Of a DNA stretch of 64,000 bases, positions 39,381 to 51,957 are shown one piece after another. Origin of the DNA: Numida meleagris (Eukaryota; Chordata; Aves; Galliformes; Numididae); contig NC_034415.1 of the NCBI RefSeq assembly GCF_002078875.1, positions 20,179,975 through 20,243,974 of the forward strand, read 5' to 3'. The translations under genes and the position numbers were made by a program. The number at the start of each line of letters is the position of its first letter. The stretch's first letter is position 1. The notes beneath the pieces are model-generated. The model saw nothing but the letters and a program-made list of their open reading frames with translations, was not told where the DNA came from and searched no databases.

Positions 39381-40483
39381 GAGATCTAGACTAGCCAGGT
39401 TCTGTCTTCTTCTGATACCTGTACATTGCACTTGAGGTGTAATGAACTCTCTTAGACTCCCCAGGCGCAGCACATTCCCTTCTTCATTTCACAGTCTGAT
39501 CCTGATCCAGAACATCCCCACTGCTGTTCTGGTATGATTGATTGAACAGATTTCTAATAGTCATTAACACCAATTATTACAGTATTTGCACTGATCTCAA
39601 AACTCTCAGAAGTGGTCTGGTATGGGAGTCAGTATTCTTGTAGCTTCTTTGGCAAGGCACTAATTGTTTTGTTTCTAGAAAGGACAAATTTTTAGTAGCT
39701 GCTGTTTGTTCTGTTGAGGGTGTAATTAGGCTAATTGTATTCCCATAATCACATGGTTAAGAAGAACTAGTTCTCTCTTTCTAAGTGATTTTGGATGGAT
39801 CACAACTGTTCAGTTTGGCAAGGATGTCTCTTGAATCGTTTATATGATAATGAATGCAGAAGAAAACACCTACATCTGTACTGAATTTCCGTCCTCTGTA
39901 AACCAAGTGCTACTTCATGATCTCCTGCACTGCTTCCTTTATGCCTTTGTGATGAGAGCTGCTGTGTATCTGCATATGAATGAGGCAGAAGCAGCCACTG
40001 GAGCAGCTAGCTCCTGCCTTGTAACCACTCACATCTGTCCAGAGCATGCACACCTGCGCACAGCAGTGCTAGCAGTACATGTAATGAACGATATAAAGGA
40101 GCTCTGCACCTCTTCCTCGCACGCTTTTGCATGCTGGCATACACAGCCCATAAGATGGCTCATGCCTACAAGGCTTGAAGCAAAACCACATAAACTCTGG
40201 TTGCAATTTACAACTTATTGTAGCTAAATTAGCAGCAAACAATAGCATGGAAGTTCAGCGTGTCCTTCTAAATTGTTGAAGTGATTGTCAAGCTCAGGAC
40301 TTGAGGGTTTTGGGTGTCTTCATTAACAGATTCTCAGGCGTCTTTGGTTAACAGTAAAATGTGGTGTTGTGGTATTGCTGGTGAGACCATAGAGTCAGCA
40401 CTTAGGTCTGGATTCTCTCCAGCTCCCTACAGAAATTGGACCTTCCTACATAAGGAGTTAATTTCTCTCTTTTATTTCCTCAG

Positions 40484-40578
40484 GTTCTCGAAGCCGGCAC
40501 CAATGTTCTTAGATGATTCCTTCAGGAGATGGGCTCGTATCAGGGACTTTGTACCCCCCTTTGGAATTAAAGGACAAG
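40484..40578 (+). CDS. ST3GAL3: ST3GAL3 internal exon B (conserved FSKPAPMFLDDSF... block)
   Basis: This 95-nt exon completes the split lysine codon (AA|G) left by exon A, then reads FSKPAPMFLDDSFRRWARIR followed by DFVPPFGIKGQ. It is nearly identical to human ST3GAL3, with conservative changes such as K to R and E to D. The acceptor is ...tttatttcctcag and the donor is GTACGA at 40579, a weaker donor than the others. It enters in phase 2 and leaves in phase 1 (CAA G|), so skipping it alone would break the frame, while skipping B and C together (159 nt) would not. It encodes the N-terminal part of the GT29 catalytic domain, before sialyl motif L. The open frame runs on past the donor to 41178, but that part has no family similarity and is intron. 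Confidence 0.95.
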
Positions 40579-41299
40579 GTACGAGAGATCTCTATGCAGC
40601 TACTGAATAAAGAACATGGTTCTGCAGAGGCTTTGTTTTCTTCTTGTATCGTTTGGTCACATCATTATTTTATAGTTGTTGCTACTTGTGTAACAAATAG
40701 GAGAAATCTATTCAGATGCCTTGGTGGTGATGTGCGATACATCCCGTCCTCCAGCTGTAATACGGCAGCAGGGGCTGCACCTCAGGTGTGCTGTGGGAGG
40801 GCCAGCAGACTGGAGCAAGGGCCTCAAGGAATAGCACTGGCAGCACAAGTGGAAGGCTGCACTGACTGCAGGAGGGCTCATCCCCTCCTAACAGGCACAG
40901 GAGGTGCGCAAGGCGAGGGCGCGCTGCCTGACCAACGTGGAGGTGGGATTTGCAGATTACACACGATGACAGCCAGACTTAATAAAAATCATTCCGTTAA
41001 ACTGAATCCAAATGGAGAAATTCACCAAAAGGGGATGACGGAATGGCTCTGGCAGCCCTCGTCCTGGGTTTGTTGCCAGCTTGTATCACCACTGCAGTGT
41101 TATGTAAATCTGGTGTTTTATATTGGATTTCCTCAGTTAAAAAGAGAAATGAGAAATTGCCATTATTTAAATGGCTGAGAGCTGAAGCCATGGGATGGAA
41201 ACGGTTGAATGGGTTATTTTTTTAATGCCCTCCTGGGACTGAATTTTGTGCCAAGTTTCAGTCTGGAGCAAGTTGTGTGTGTGGGAGGGTTGAATTATA

Positions 41300-41720
41300 A
41301 ACTTCTGTAACCCAGGATTTCTAATGGCTGTGCTGACAGGCTGCGAGTCCTAGCGATGCGAAAGGCGCCCTTTCATGTTACACATCACTTGGAATTCTTG
41401 CATCAGTCTTTTCTGGCCGGTCCCATGGGACGCCTCCTGGCTCAGCTGAGTGATAGGATGATGGGATCAGCACCTCATTAGGGCTTTCAGTCGGGGCAAT
41501 CTGATGATATCCAAACAACCTAGGCAGGCGGCGGGGAGATAAGTCACGTGCTGGTGCGAGGTGAAGACTGTCCGAGCGGGATGCGCATGGGAAAACGCGT
41601 AGTCAGGGGGGCTGGAAAGCGTAGATAGACATGCCTGTGTTGAAATAGATGGGGCAGGAGTTTTGCTGGCTGCTCGTAGTGACGCCAGCAGCTGGGATTT
41701 CCGATGTGAATCAACTGAGG
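41300..41720. promoter_or_regulatory. Candidate regulatory segment with GATA next to a CACGTG E-box
   Basis: The segment is richer in CpG than its surroundings. At 41536-41550 it reads gagataagtcacgtg, a GATA-type site directly followed by a CACGTG E-box. It lies about 0.7 kb after exon B. No transcript or exon is supported here. An intronic enhancer is possible but not shown. Confidence 0.25.
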
Positions 41721-44700
41721 AAGGTGCTGGTGTTTACAGAGCCCGATTGTAGCTGGTGTGGTAACGGGAAGGTTTTGCTGAGAACTTTGGTGAATATTCT
41801 ATTCCCTAGTGTTTTCAATTGACTGTGGTCTAGTCCAAGCGCAAAAGCTTTTTGTGTGAAATACACTTACAGGATGAGCTCACTTTCAGTAATGCTGCAT
41901 ATTCCAAGAAACTCAAAGAAACTTCTCTGTAGTAGCTCGGAAGTACCAAAGTTATGAAATTGAGAGACTCTGAGCAGCTTCAGAGATAATACATTCTGTT
42001 CGCTTTTATTAAAGTTTCTTTCTGTTCTTCAGGCTTTCAGCTGAAAGGTCTTCAAACTCATAGCAAAGTTTTTCTTTGCTTTGTCTCTGGAAAGGATAAA
42101 GTCCTTTTCTATCCGCCACTTGGTGTTCACTGGTCCAGGAAAGAACAATTCTGATTTTGCAGACTTTATGGGAAAGCAGCTTTTGTGGAGCATTGTTTAC
42201 TGAGCTGCACTAATTCGGAGTAACACATCTGGATAAATCACATGCAAAAGAGTAGAAAAGGGTCAGGAATTTTAAGGGCGGGACCACTGCTCTCATATCA
42301 AGAAGGCAGCATGCAGATCATTTTGACAGTTCTTTAGGGATCTTCATTTTCTTCAAAAAGAATCTGATTGCAAATGATTTTTCCATCTCAAGCTGATAAG
42401 AAGCATGCGGTATAACTTAGGCAGGTTAACATTTGACATTTTTCAGGAAAGAATGCACATTTAGTCCTTTGGCCATTATCTGATTTGGCCATTAGCGCGT
42501 GCAAGGGGTTTTTGTGATCTGGACTTCACTCTCTCCAAGAAGAGCATTTGCCTTAGGGAGCTCCCAAGATGAATGTTGTTCTAAGTATGAATGTGTTTAG
42601 ACTCTTGATGTCCCTCAAATGATTCTGATTATGAGATAAATTATTGCATTTCATGTCGGATTGGAAATGGCTGCTGTTGTCGATTAACCACGTTACTGAT
42701 TACTTGTCTGCTAAATGAAAGAAGCGCTGGTATAAGCAGGTGTCTTCCCTACTTCCTTATGAACAGGAGTTCACGAAATGATGGGTGCGGTAGGTGATCC
42801 CTGAGTGTTCTGTGCAATGAATTAGAAATATGAACAGGGATTTATGAGAATCAGTGTACCTTTTTCTTAAAGTGTCGTAAATAGACATAGAGCTCTTGTA
42901 CTTGTCAACTCTGATTCCTCTGTTCACCCGAGATTCAGGCCTGCTTACCCGATCCCAGTCCCCAGCTACCTGGGACAGAAGCAGAGCTGAGAACTGTCCC
43001 AGCGTGGGAGCCAGTACAGCAGATTTAAGGCATCCTTGCATTCATCATAGATGTCTGTAGCCCATTTTGGGAACTCTTGCTCTCTCTGTGTGCAAATGTG
43101 TCATATTTTCTGAAAAAGTCTGATGTATTTGCTTGCAGGTTTTAACCCCAAATGGTCTCTACAAGTATCTGTTTGGCCTTTAGTGAAACGATGGCTCTAG
43201 ATTTCACACAGTTGTGACTTCTGCAGCTGGCTGTGAATGTATGAGGCTATTTTTCAGAATCTAAATCAGGATTTTCTAAGTGATGAAGAATGACCACATT
43301 GTTGAACAGCCCATTGTCACATTTGACTGCACTTACTTTAATACTGAGCCCGCCAGTGTCATGCTGGGCTTTGTTGTCTCCTGTTGTGTGACTTGGCAGG
43401 ATCAACAATAGGATGTGCCTCCGTGACTCCTTGGTTGCATCTCTATTAATAAACGAGCCCTGAAGGCAATTAATCTCATTGTACGAACAGGTTAAGTCCT
43501 TGCCCCTTCCCCAGAAAAGTGTGTGGGTATATTTCGGCTTCCTACCCAGAAAGGTCACCCACCTGTGTGAGCCTCTGAACCTGTGCATGGATTAGGAACT
43601 AGAGGAGAGTGTTTTCTGGTCCGGTGACGAGCACAAGGACTCTGCTAACTAGTGTTTAATAGGAGATGCTTGTGGGACACTGTGCTGCTGCTTGTTTGTT
43701 GGTTAGCATGTATGCAGCCCAAGTAAGGTTTATCCTTCAGGAACACCATGAAATTACTCATCTTTAAGAGTTGTCGAGAAGATCAAACTGTAACAAGAAG
43801 TGGGAACTCTAAAAGCTAGATGGTAAGACGTCCCGTGGAGGACAGCTCAAACCTCAAGCACCCTCCTGTGTCCCAGGCTATTGTTTCAGAACTGGCTGAA
43901 ATGCTGGAGTGCCTCCCGCGTTCCACCATGTGCAAGGCTCTCAGTTGCTTTTTTGGAATGCTTCTTTCCCAGCACCCCCCAGGCCTGTTCTTGCAGCTTT
44001 TTTCTTTTTTTTTTTTTTCTGTGAAGAACAAGGAGACTGCAACAATCTCAAGCTGTTAAATGAGTTACATGGAAGGTTTTTATGGAGGTATGAATACTCA
44101 CAGGCTGCCCATATGGTTGCAGAATTCCCCTGGCAAGTGCACGGCTTTCAGGGTTAAGTTTGTCAATGAATAAGCAATGGAAAATTGTTTATAGTGTTAG
44201 TGAGATTATTTATCCCAGAGGGCCTCCTCCCCAAATTTACCTCTGTAGCTAAAGCAAAAGGAAAGAGTTATTTGGAGAAGGGCAACAAACAAGGCTGGAG
44301 AAATACCTGACTATTAATAGAATTTCTCAGTACATGTAGCTGAAAGAATATGAAAGGCTTTCATAAGAAAGAGTAGCTAGTATCTGGCATCATCTCTTTG
44401 TAATGAGGATGGGAGTTGCTGCAGGGTTTTTTAAACTTAAGCGAAAACATATGGCATAGCATACACTAAAAAACTAAGCAAACATGAGATGTGTAATATC
44501 TCCTTCATGCACTCAGTCGGTAATGGTGTCACTGCATAGCAGTAATTATAGGTCTTCACTTCTACCTTTGTTCCTGCTAGATCATTTTAAGCAGAGAGGC
44601 TGCTTTGCTGGCCCAGCATTGGTTTGGTGTTGAAGGTGATATTTATTTCTTAGGGAGTGGCTGTCATGTTACCAGCTCAGAATTTGCTCTCACCAGCAAT

Positions 44701-47700
44701 GCAGAAAGGCATTTCTCCCCCACTGGGATATGAGAATATTAAGAACGTATTTGAAGTTCTACATATTTACTGAATGTAATATGTAGTACTGGCCAGTGGA
44801 CTTCATATTTTCATCTGATACAAGAGGGACGTTTACCAGAGCACCAATACTAATAGATACATTGCGCAAGGGTTGATTGTTCTCATGCTCAGTTTTATTT
44901 GAATGTTTTCCTTTGTGTGAATGCAGCTGGGAAGAACCATGGTTCAGTGCTGCTTAGCAGTGCTTTCATTGGTCTCTTGGGGGAGAGGTCATTCATCTTC
45001 AGTGAAATGTTGAATTTTCGAGTGTGCAAAGATGGCATATCAAAATTTTATCAGGAAAAAATATTCTATTATTTTCTTGCATGTTATTTTTTTTTGTTGT
45101 TTTGCATGGTTTTTCTTCCCATGGGGATGGAGGGGTGTCATGTGATTAACTCTTCAAACAGTGACGCTTCCACATCAACTTTCTTGGCATGAGCTATGTT
45201 TTATCTCTGAGAAAATGTAATTCTGTTGGTCATCACAACTGAAATTCACAACTGGCCTGAACTAAAACTATCAGAAAAGTAGGTCTTTCCCAACCTGCTC
45301 TTCCAGCACTTTACAGAAACTGAAGTACTGTATGCAGACGCCTTTCCTACTTTTTGGCTGGATCTACCTGATAATGAGATGTCTTTCTTCTGCTTTAATT
45401 CTCCAACTTTCTCTTGGTTATGTTATCTACACTCTGTTGTATGGATGGTTTTCCTCCTGTGAGCGTTTTCTTCTTTTCCATGTGTTCTTAACTACTAAGC
45501 AAGAAGCAGAGGCATGTATAGCTGTTAATTCTGTTCTGAGTAGGTATTAACACAACGTTGTTTCTTCTTGAATGTGATTGAGGCAGAATTCGGATCTATT
45601 TCCCACTAGAATTTTACACTTGACCAAAATTGGTAATAGTTGCCATTATCACATGAGAATATATCTATAAAAATGTTGCTGTTTCCCCAGGGAATCTAGC
45701 TGATTATATAGCCTCAAGAAATTAAATGAGAGGTTGTGGGGGTGGGAGGAATGTTCAAGTTTCAGAAGAGGTAGAGGACCATCTTTTTGTTACTAAATAA
45801 AGCCTCTAAAGGGAAGAAATCCTGAGGGTTTTGAGGTTAAATCAACCTTCAATCATGAGGTCTCTTGTGGAAAATGCAACCCTCCAGTGGAGTTCTCTAT
45901 TTCAATTAAAAAATGGATACTTTGTTGTTGAATGTGCTTAGAGAATAGCTCTTCTCCAAACCACTGAGAAGCAAAAAGTGTTGAGGGGGATCTTGAGCCC
46001 CAAGTTTGAAGTTGATTGGGTGATTCCAAAGTAAAGTTCTTCCCAGCAGTATTGAAGTGCACTTGAGATGTGGATGTTATCCCTATCTTTTACCTCTTAG
46101 AGGGAAGAGCAGGTGTTCTCTGGTTGTTTTGGGTGCTGTATTGCAATGCTTCTGCAAGGCTCAGGAAAATTAGAAATTGCTGCAGTAGTTGTTGAAGAGG
46201 TTTCTGGCCTTGAAGACATTGCTTGGCCGCCTGAGAAGTGGCATCAAAAATGTAGCAATGAAAGGGAGAACAGTCCTCTTTACACCTGTCTTTGTTTTTC
46301 CTCTTATCTTTGGACAGCACGTTACGAATCCTTCAGGGTTTGCTTTCATTTGGCATGGATTAAGGGCTGTTTCTGCAGACTTTATTCCTACCCGTACATC
46401 AGAGTTGAATATGGATCAAAATGGTTAACGCGTGGTTATTGCAAAATGTTGCCTGTGTTCTGGCATAATTGTTTTTTTAATTAACGTTCCAACTTTCCGA
46501 GCCGTGGGATTATGTTGGGAACTAAGCTTGTATTCTGAAAAAAACAAACTCTTGGTTGTGAAGAAAAGCTTGGAAAAAAAAATCCCTGAAGGCTCTAAAA
46601 TTACGATGTAAATCAAGAGTCCAAACGTTATGTATTTTATTTATATCTTGTTATAAAAAAAGACCTTAAGGGCTTTCTGGAGCTTACATTTACCACATGC
46701 CAGGATTTCCTAAAATTGTTAGGGAGGCTTTTTTCTGTCTTTTGTTTTGTATTTTGTATCTGTACAACACTAAATACGTGTTTTATACTATGATTAAAAA
46801 TCATCAATGGAAGTACTGTGATACTGGAAGCGGTGGTGGTTTTAAGTGCTGTTGTTAAGGTCCATGTCAAGCAAACCACCTAAATCTGGCACAGCTATAA
46901 CCTTAAGAAAACATTGCCTTGTGTTTACATACAAGAGCTGATCTGAGGACAGATTCCTGCAGTTTGTAGCTGACTGTCTTGGAGAGCCAGTTCACGTGTT
47001 AGCAGTATGCTTCGAAGTTCTGGAAGCCTTTGCAGCTGCTTTCTCTTGCACGGACATCGCAAAGTTAGCTGATCAATAGAAAGAGTGGCTACAAGGAATT
47101 TCAGACCCTCTTTGATTCCTCTTGTGCTCACTGGATTCCCAGCTTCTCTAAAATACAAATCGTGTTCTGGATGGGGTGTTCCTGGGACAGAGTATGCGGT
47201 GGGACCCAAGTCCATGGCTTCATGATGGGTGCCCGGATGGCAAATCGTTCTGTAAAACATCACTCCTTCTCACATACGTGCTATTCCATGACCCTCACGC
47301 ATGACCTTCAAGTTCTTATTGGTGGCAATAAGGGCATGTAGGCTTGCTGATTTCACAGGAAGATGTCTGGTATGGTAAATTTGAAACATTACAGCCCCTT
47401 CTCTTGGCCATTTGAGAGCAGCCCAACATGCTTGCTTTTAGGGCAGGCAGAAAGTAGGTCCTGTGAGATGGCCGCAGTAAACTCTGTGGAGTGAAAGGTC
47501 TCAGTTTTTTTAAATGATACTAGCAAGAAGCTTAGGCATTAGAAACAACAGTGCTAAGTGTTGTTGACATTTACAGTGAAGGTCTCCACTCTTCCACATA
47601 AATAACAGATAAAAATGATAGAATTCAGACTTAGGCTGGCTCTCACTGTGTGGTCACTGCCCGCCTAATTTCTAACTATTTACTTTTAGTTTTTCCAAAT

Positions 47701-48399
47701 GTCTGAAAATTTCAGGGTCAACCTGAAGTCAAGATGTACTTTAGCTCAGAGAAACCGTGCAGTCCTGAGTTGCTTTTGAATCTTCTGCTGTTGTACGGAA
47801 AAGCTGATAGAATATGTCATGATAACTCAGGATTCTTAGATAAATGTGGTCAACTCCTCCTCTAGATGGGAGGAAAATGTGCAGAGGCTTATTGCTCTGT
47901 TTGTATAGTAATAGTGCGTGCATAGTGGTTGATAGACAAATGGGTTAAATAGCCTCCCTTGGTCCCCAGTAACCTAAATTCTCCGTGACAAGTGAAGAAG
48001 TATAATAAACAGAAACTTTAGCTGTGGAAAACTGTCATAGCTTGCTTGCCCCAGTGATGTGTTCGTTATTTAATACTGGAAGAAAGTGAGGGTTTTGGTG
48101 AATGTGCCCTCCAAGGAGCTGCAGAGATGCAGCAGCGCCCCATTGACTCATTTGGAAGCAAAACAAGGTGATTCTTACCCGGCTTTGTGCTGGTGGGAGC
48201 CCCACCTGGGAAACTCTTCTCTTGCATTTTGTCCTCCTTATTTCTTTTTGCCAAGTAGTACATTCTGCCTCTCAGGGCAAGAGGGAGGAATGCACTCTTC
48301 TGGCTTCTCTGAGGGATGCATCACAGGCTGTTAGGTAGAGCTGGGAATGGCTTGTGTAATTTTAACTTCTCTTTCCCTACAAAAATTGGTTTAAATGCC

Positions 48400-48820
48400 A
48401 CAAAAATGATCCAGGGATTGGAACACCTGCCCTACGAGGAGAGGCTGGGGGAGTTGAGGCTGTTCAGCCTGGAGGAGAGAAGGCTCTGGGGTGACCTGAG
48501 ATCAGCCTGTCAGTATCTAAAGGGGGTCTGTAAGAAAGAAGGGGGCAGACTAGGAGAATCTGTCGTGATGGGACAAGGGGAAATAGTTTCCAACTAAAAG
48601 AGGGGAGATTCAGATTGGATATAAGGAAGAAGGTTTTTACAATAAGGTGGTGAGGCACTGGAAAAGGTTGCCCAGAGAGGTGGTGGGTGCTCTGTCCCTG
48701 TACACACTCAAGGTCAGGCTAGACAGGGCTCTGAGCACCTGTAGGCGTCCCTGTTCATTGCAGGGAAGTGGGACTAGATGACCCTTAGAGGTCCCTTCCA
48801 ACTCAAGTGATTCTATGGTC
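48400..48820 (+). repeat. CR1 LINE 3' portion, about 420 bp
   Basis: This is the longest well-preserved young CR1 here. In order it shows ggattggaacacctgcccta, cgaggagaggctgggggagt, ttcagcctggaggagagaag, gattggatataaggaagaag, gcccagagaggtggtgggtg and the end gaggtcccttccaactcaag followed by tgattctatggtc. Its ORFs are interrupted, so it is a dead 5'-truncated copy. Confidence 0.95.
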
Positions 48821-49503
48821 CTATTGTTTTCCTACAGGCTGGAGGAAGGATTTAGTGTTGGTGATGTCTGCCTTGAGTTGCACAGAAAGAATAGGAAGAA
48901 CAATGCATGTGTGGTGATACTGCTGTTGCGTTTACTGAGGCAGCCATGAGTTCTGCTGGGTCGGGGCTGGCCCTCCTCAGAGCCCCTCTGGTCTCTGCAC
49001 CGTGCCCCTCAGGGTCCGCCTCTCCAGGCGTGTGATGCTGAGACATGTCTGCTGGACTGGTTTGCTGGGGTTCTGCACCAAACAGAAGTAACTGAAACAT
49101 TTCCAGATAGGAAATGTCTCTCAAAGAATGAGACCTGCCTGAATGGGGATGTGTCTGAGCTAATGAATTCTGTTACACCTGATCTGGCTGCGTGCCTTGG
49201 CCCTGGAAGCAGGAGGTGAGTGCACACATAACTGTTGCTTGTAACAGGAAGGATTTTTATTTTATCTTTTGTAGTACTGAGAACATGTATACTCAGGCCC
49301 CTCCTGGCCCCTCCTGGGTGCAATGGTACACCCACCAGTGTTCTGTTCCTCTCAGGTGCCAAGCAAGAGAAGCTATGCCAGCACTATGTCTACATCCATG
49401 CCTTGCTTTCCTCACAGCGTGGGCGAACCATCTACCAAAAAACTCCACAAATTGTATGCATAGCTGTTGCCCTAACCAATCAATTTCTCTTCAAGCATGG
49501 GTC

Positions 49504-49610
49504 CATAGAATCATTAGGGTTGGAAAAGCCCTGCAAGATCATCTAACCCAACCTTCAACCTACCACTGATACTGCCAATGTTAAGCAAGGGCCATACATA
49601 GTTGATGCCT
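49504..49610 (-). repeat. CR1 LINE 3' end, short
   Basis: It starts catagaatcattagggttgg followed by aaaagccctgcaagatcatc and taacccaacctt. Similarity fades after about 100 bases. Confidence 0.85.
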
Positions 49611-51893
49611 TTAAAAATAATAATATAGATGGAGAAAACCTGGCAATTATCAGGAACAAAACTTGCTTTCCTGAAACACTGCCCTTGGATTGCTCTGCTC
49701 AGAGTCCTTCAGTTTTTGACACGTTCAGTTCAGGCTGGTCTCTGGTGCCATGAGCAAGGTGCCCACCTCAGCAACAGCATAGTGTGCAACTTCCAGCAGA
49801 GTTCCAGCTCAACTGAAAAGATCTAATGCCTCTCCCCTACCCACACCGTTAGCTTTTCCTTTTAGTAGTTCTGGCGTCTATACGTGACTTCTAGTGAGGA
49901 TGATAAACTGGAGAAACTGTCACTGAGGGCATCTGGGCTGCCTTCATGGCTGCCACAAGCCAGCACTCAGCAGTGAAGTACTGTGTTCTGAGTTTCAGTC
50001 AGCAGTTTTGAATAATGGCACTTGTGATCTGTGCATCATCCAAACCTCTTTGGATGCCATGTATTGATAGATTAAGGGGTTTGCTGAAGAAATATCTCCC
50101 ATTTAGCTATTTTTATCTTTTCTGAATGTCCTATCTTGTTGTTTGGTTTGTTTGTGTTTTCTGACACAAACTGGGTGATGGGAATGGGGAACACTCCCAT
50201 TCCAGATGCTGCCATACCCAGTCCTAAAGTAGTCCTATTTAATTCCTGAACGTTTTCTATGAAGGCATTTCTAATTAGCTGGCAAGATGAGAAAAAACAA
50301 ATTATTTAAGTGCATTAGTGATTTTTGATCTAATACAACAAATGGCCTCCGAGAAGTGCAGAGTGTTAATCTTTGGATGGTAGAGCAAACCTGGCATGAG
50401 AAAAGCTTGGTAGATGGGAGGTTGCAGCCCTTGACACAGGATCCTTTGATCTCTTTTCTCTGAGAGTGTGGGAAAATAACCACAGTAATGTATACCATGT
50501 AGTAAAAGTCAACGTAAGAGACAGGCCAAGGAGAGGGCTGTGGCGTGGTGCCATTAGAGGTCGCGACAACCTACTGCTGTTGCAGAAGACTTAGGGAAAT
50601 AGCATTCCTGTTGGAGAGGGAGTCTGTTGTCAACGTGTCAGAAAGAAATCTTCAAATGAAGGAAAACAAAAACTGTTCTGTTTAGCAAAGTGAGTGACTT
50701 TTACTCTATGAATTCTTTCTTTCCTTATTCTATTCCTGAACGTTGTTCTTCTTCTGGAAGTAATCACAGCTCGCAGCTCTCAACAATTGGCAGGGGCTGT
50801 CAGTAATGCCATGTCAGAAACTCACTAAATTGAGAGGAGCCGTCTGTGGTTTTCTGTTCTTCACCTTTTTATGTCTGCCTTGTGTCTTACCAGTTTCTTG
50901 TCAGGCTCAAAGTTGTTTAGCACATTGGCTGCCTCAGTTTGTCCTACACCCTCATCCTGCAGTTTCTGCAGAGCATAACTAGTGCATAAGAATGGAAGTC
51001 CTTGCTTAAAAGAGGTACCCAAACCTCTTTTGCCATATGCCAAATGCCATAAGTAGCGTCTATCAGGAAAACTATTTCGGTTCACTGTAAACAATCACTT
51101 GATGTCAGTCTTTTCAAAGTTACTGTGTCATTTTTAATCTTTCATAAAGAAATGTGACTTATTTACTCCTTTTGGCTGTTTTTTTCCTAAGCACTTTTGA
51201 ACCAATTGACTAGTATATGTAGCCGGAGGATATGAGAGATATTTGTAATCTCCTAAGGAAGGTGGAAGGGAACTGATTGCTCACAGTCTTCTCCAGTATA
51301 ACTGAAGTTAGGAGAAGCCAGATTCAAAATCAGAAAATGAATGGGTCCCTATGAATTCAGGAGGACTGTGAGCTCATAGAACAGAAATTACTCATGGCTG
51401 CCAGATACACAGAGCCTATACCGACACATGAAATCCCTGGTTTGAAAATAATTATATGCTAGAATAGTATTTCAGAGAAATACTATATCTATTTGCTGAC
51501 CCTACGTTCAGTTCACCACTTAGCTGCATAAAAGCTTGCATGAAAGCAAGCATTAAAGCACTGGCTTTTTCACGTCTGAAGTGTTTGTGGAACTGCAATT
51601 CCAGGGAAGTGGGCGTGAAACCACTGCCTTGTACAGGACTATGTCTGCTTCCTGGCACTCTCTCTGTGCAAGTCACTTGGGCACTACATCAAAACTTGGC
51701 CCATCACATGTCTTCACAGACAGTTTGTGAAGATTATTGTCCAGAGAAAATAGCTATATGCAAGTAAAAGTTGTTATTCCTGATATGAACCTTGCTTCCT
51801 CCAAGTAACTGCTTCAGATGCTTTACATCACTTTGTTTTTCATTTCTGTTAGAAGTGAGAGCTTCTTCCTAATGCCTTCTTCTTTCTCCCTAG

Positions 51894-51957
51894 ATAATTT
51901 GATCAAAGCCATCCTGTCAGCAACCAAAGATTACCGTCTAACTCCAGCTCTTGACAG
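51894..51957 (+). CDS. ST3GAL3: ST3GAL3 internal exon C (linker before motif L)
   Basis: This small 64-nt exon joins to exon B through a split aspartate codon (G|AT) and reads DNLIKAILSATKDYRLTPAL plus DS, ending with AG of a split serine codon. Human ST3GAL3 has DNLIKAILSVTKEYRLTPAL here. The acceptor is ttctttctccctag and the donor is GTAAGA. It enters in phase 1 and leaves in phase 2. At 64 nt it is too short to be found by ORF length. It was recognised by the sequence match and by exact phase agreement with its neighbours. It codes for the segment just before the disulfide-bearing start of sialyl motif L in the Golgi-lumen catalytic domain. Confidence 0.94.

Larger units (their letters stand above)
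6419..40483 (+). other. ST3GAL3 intron of 34 kb between exons A and B
   Basis: This is a very long intron with GTAAGT at its 5' end and CAG at its 3' end. It contains most of the CR1 copies, young and old, the mariner derivative at 23840-24384, and several T/A runs. Unexplained ORFs inside it are reported separately as findings. Outside the listed repeats I see no supported gene. 17450-17940 is repeat-like in texture but I could not assign it to a family. Confidence 0.85.
40579..51893 (+). other. ST3GAL3 intron of 11.3 kb between exons B and C
   Basis: The donor is GTACGA and the acceptor is ttctccctag. It holds one fairly long plus-strand CR1 (48400-48820), a short minus-strand CR1 end (49504-49610), and a CpG-richer segment at 41300-41720 with possible factor sites. 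No coding exon was recognised. Confidence 0.85.

Noticed and set aside
40513..41178. 221-codon open frame on the + strand over exon B
   Set aside because: It starts inside exon B in another frame and runs through the donor into the intron. The real coding frame, with the FSKPAPMFLDDSF match and correct splice phases, is a different one.
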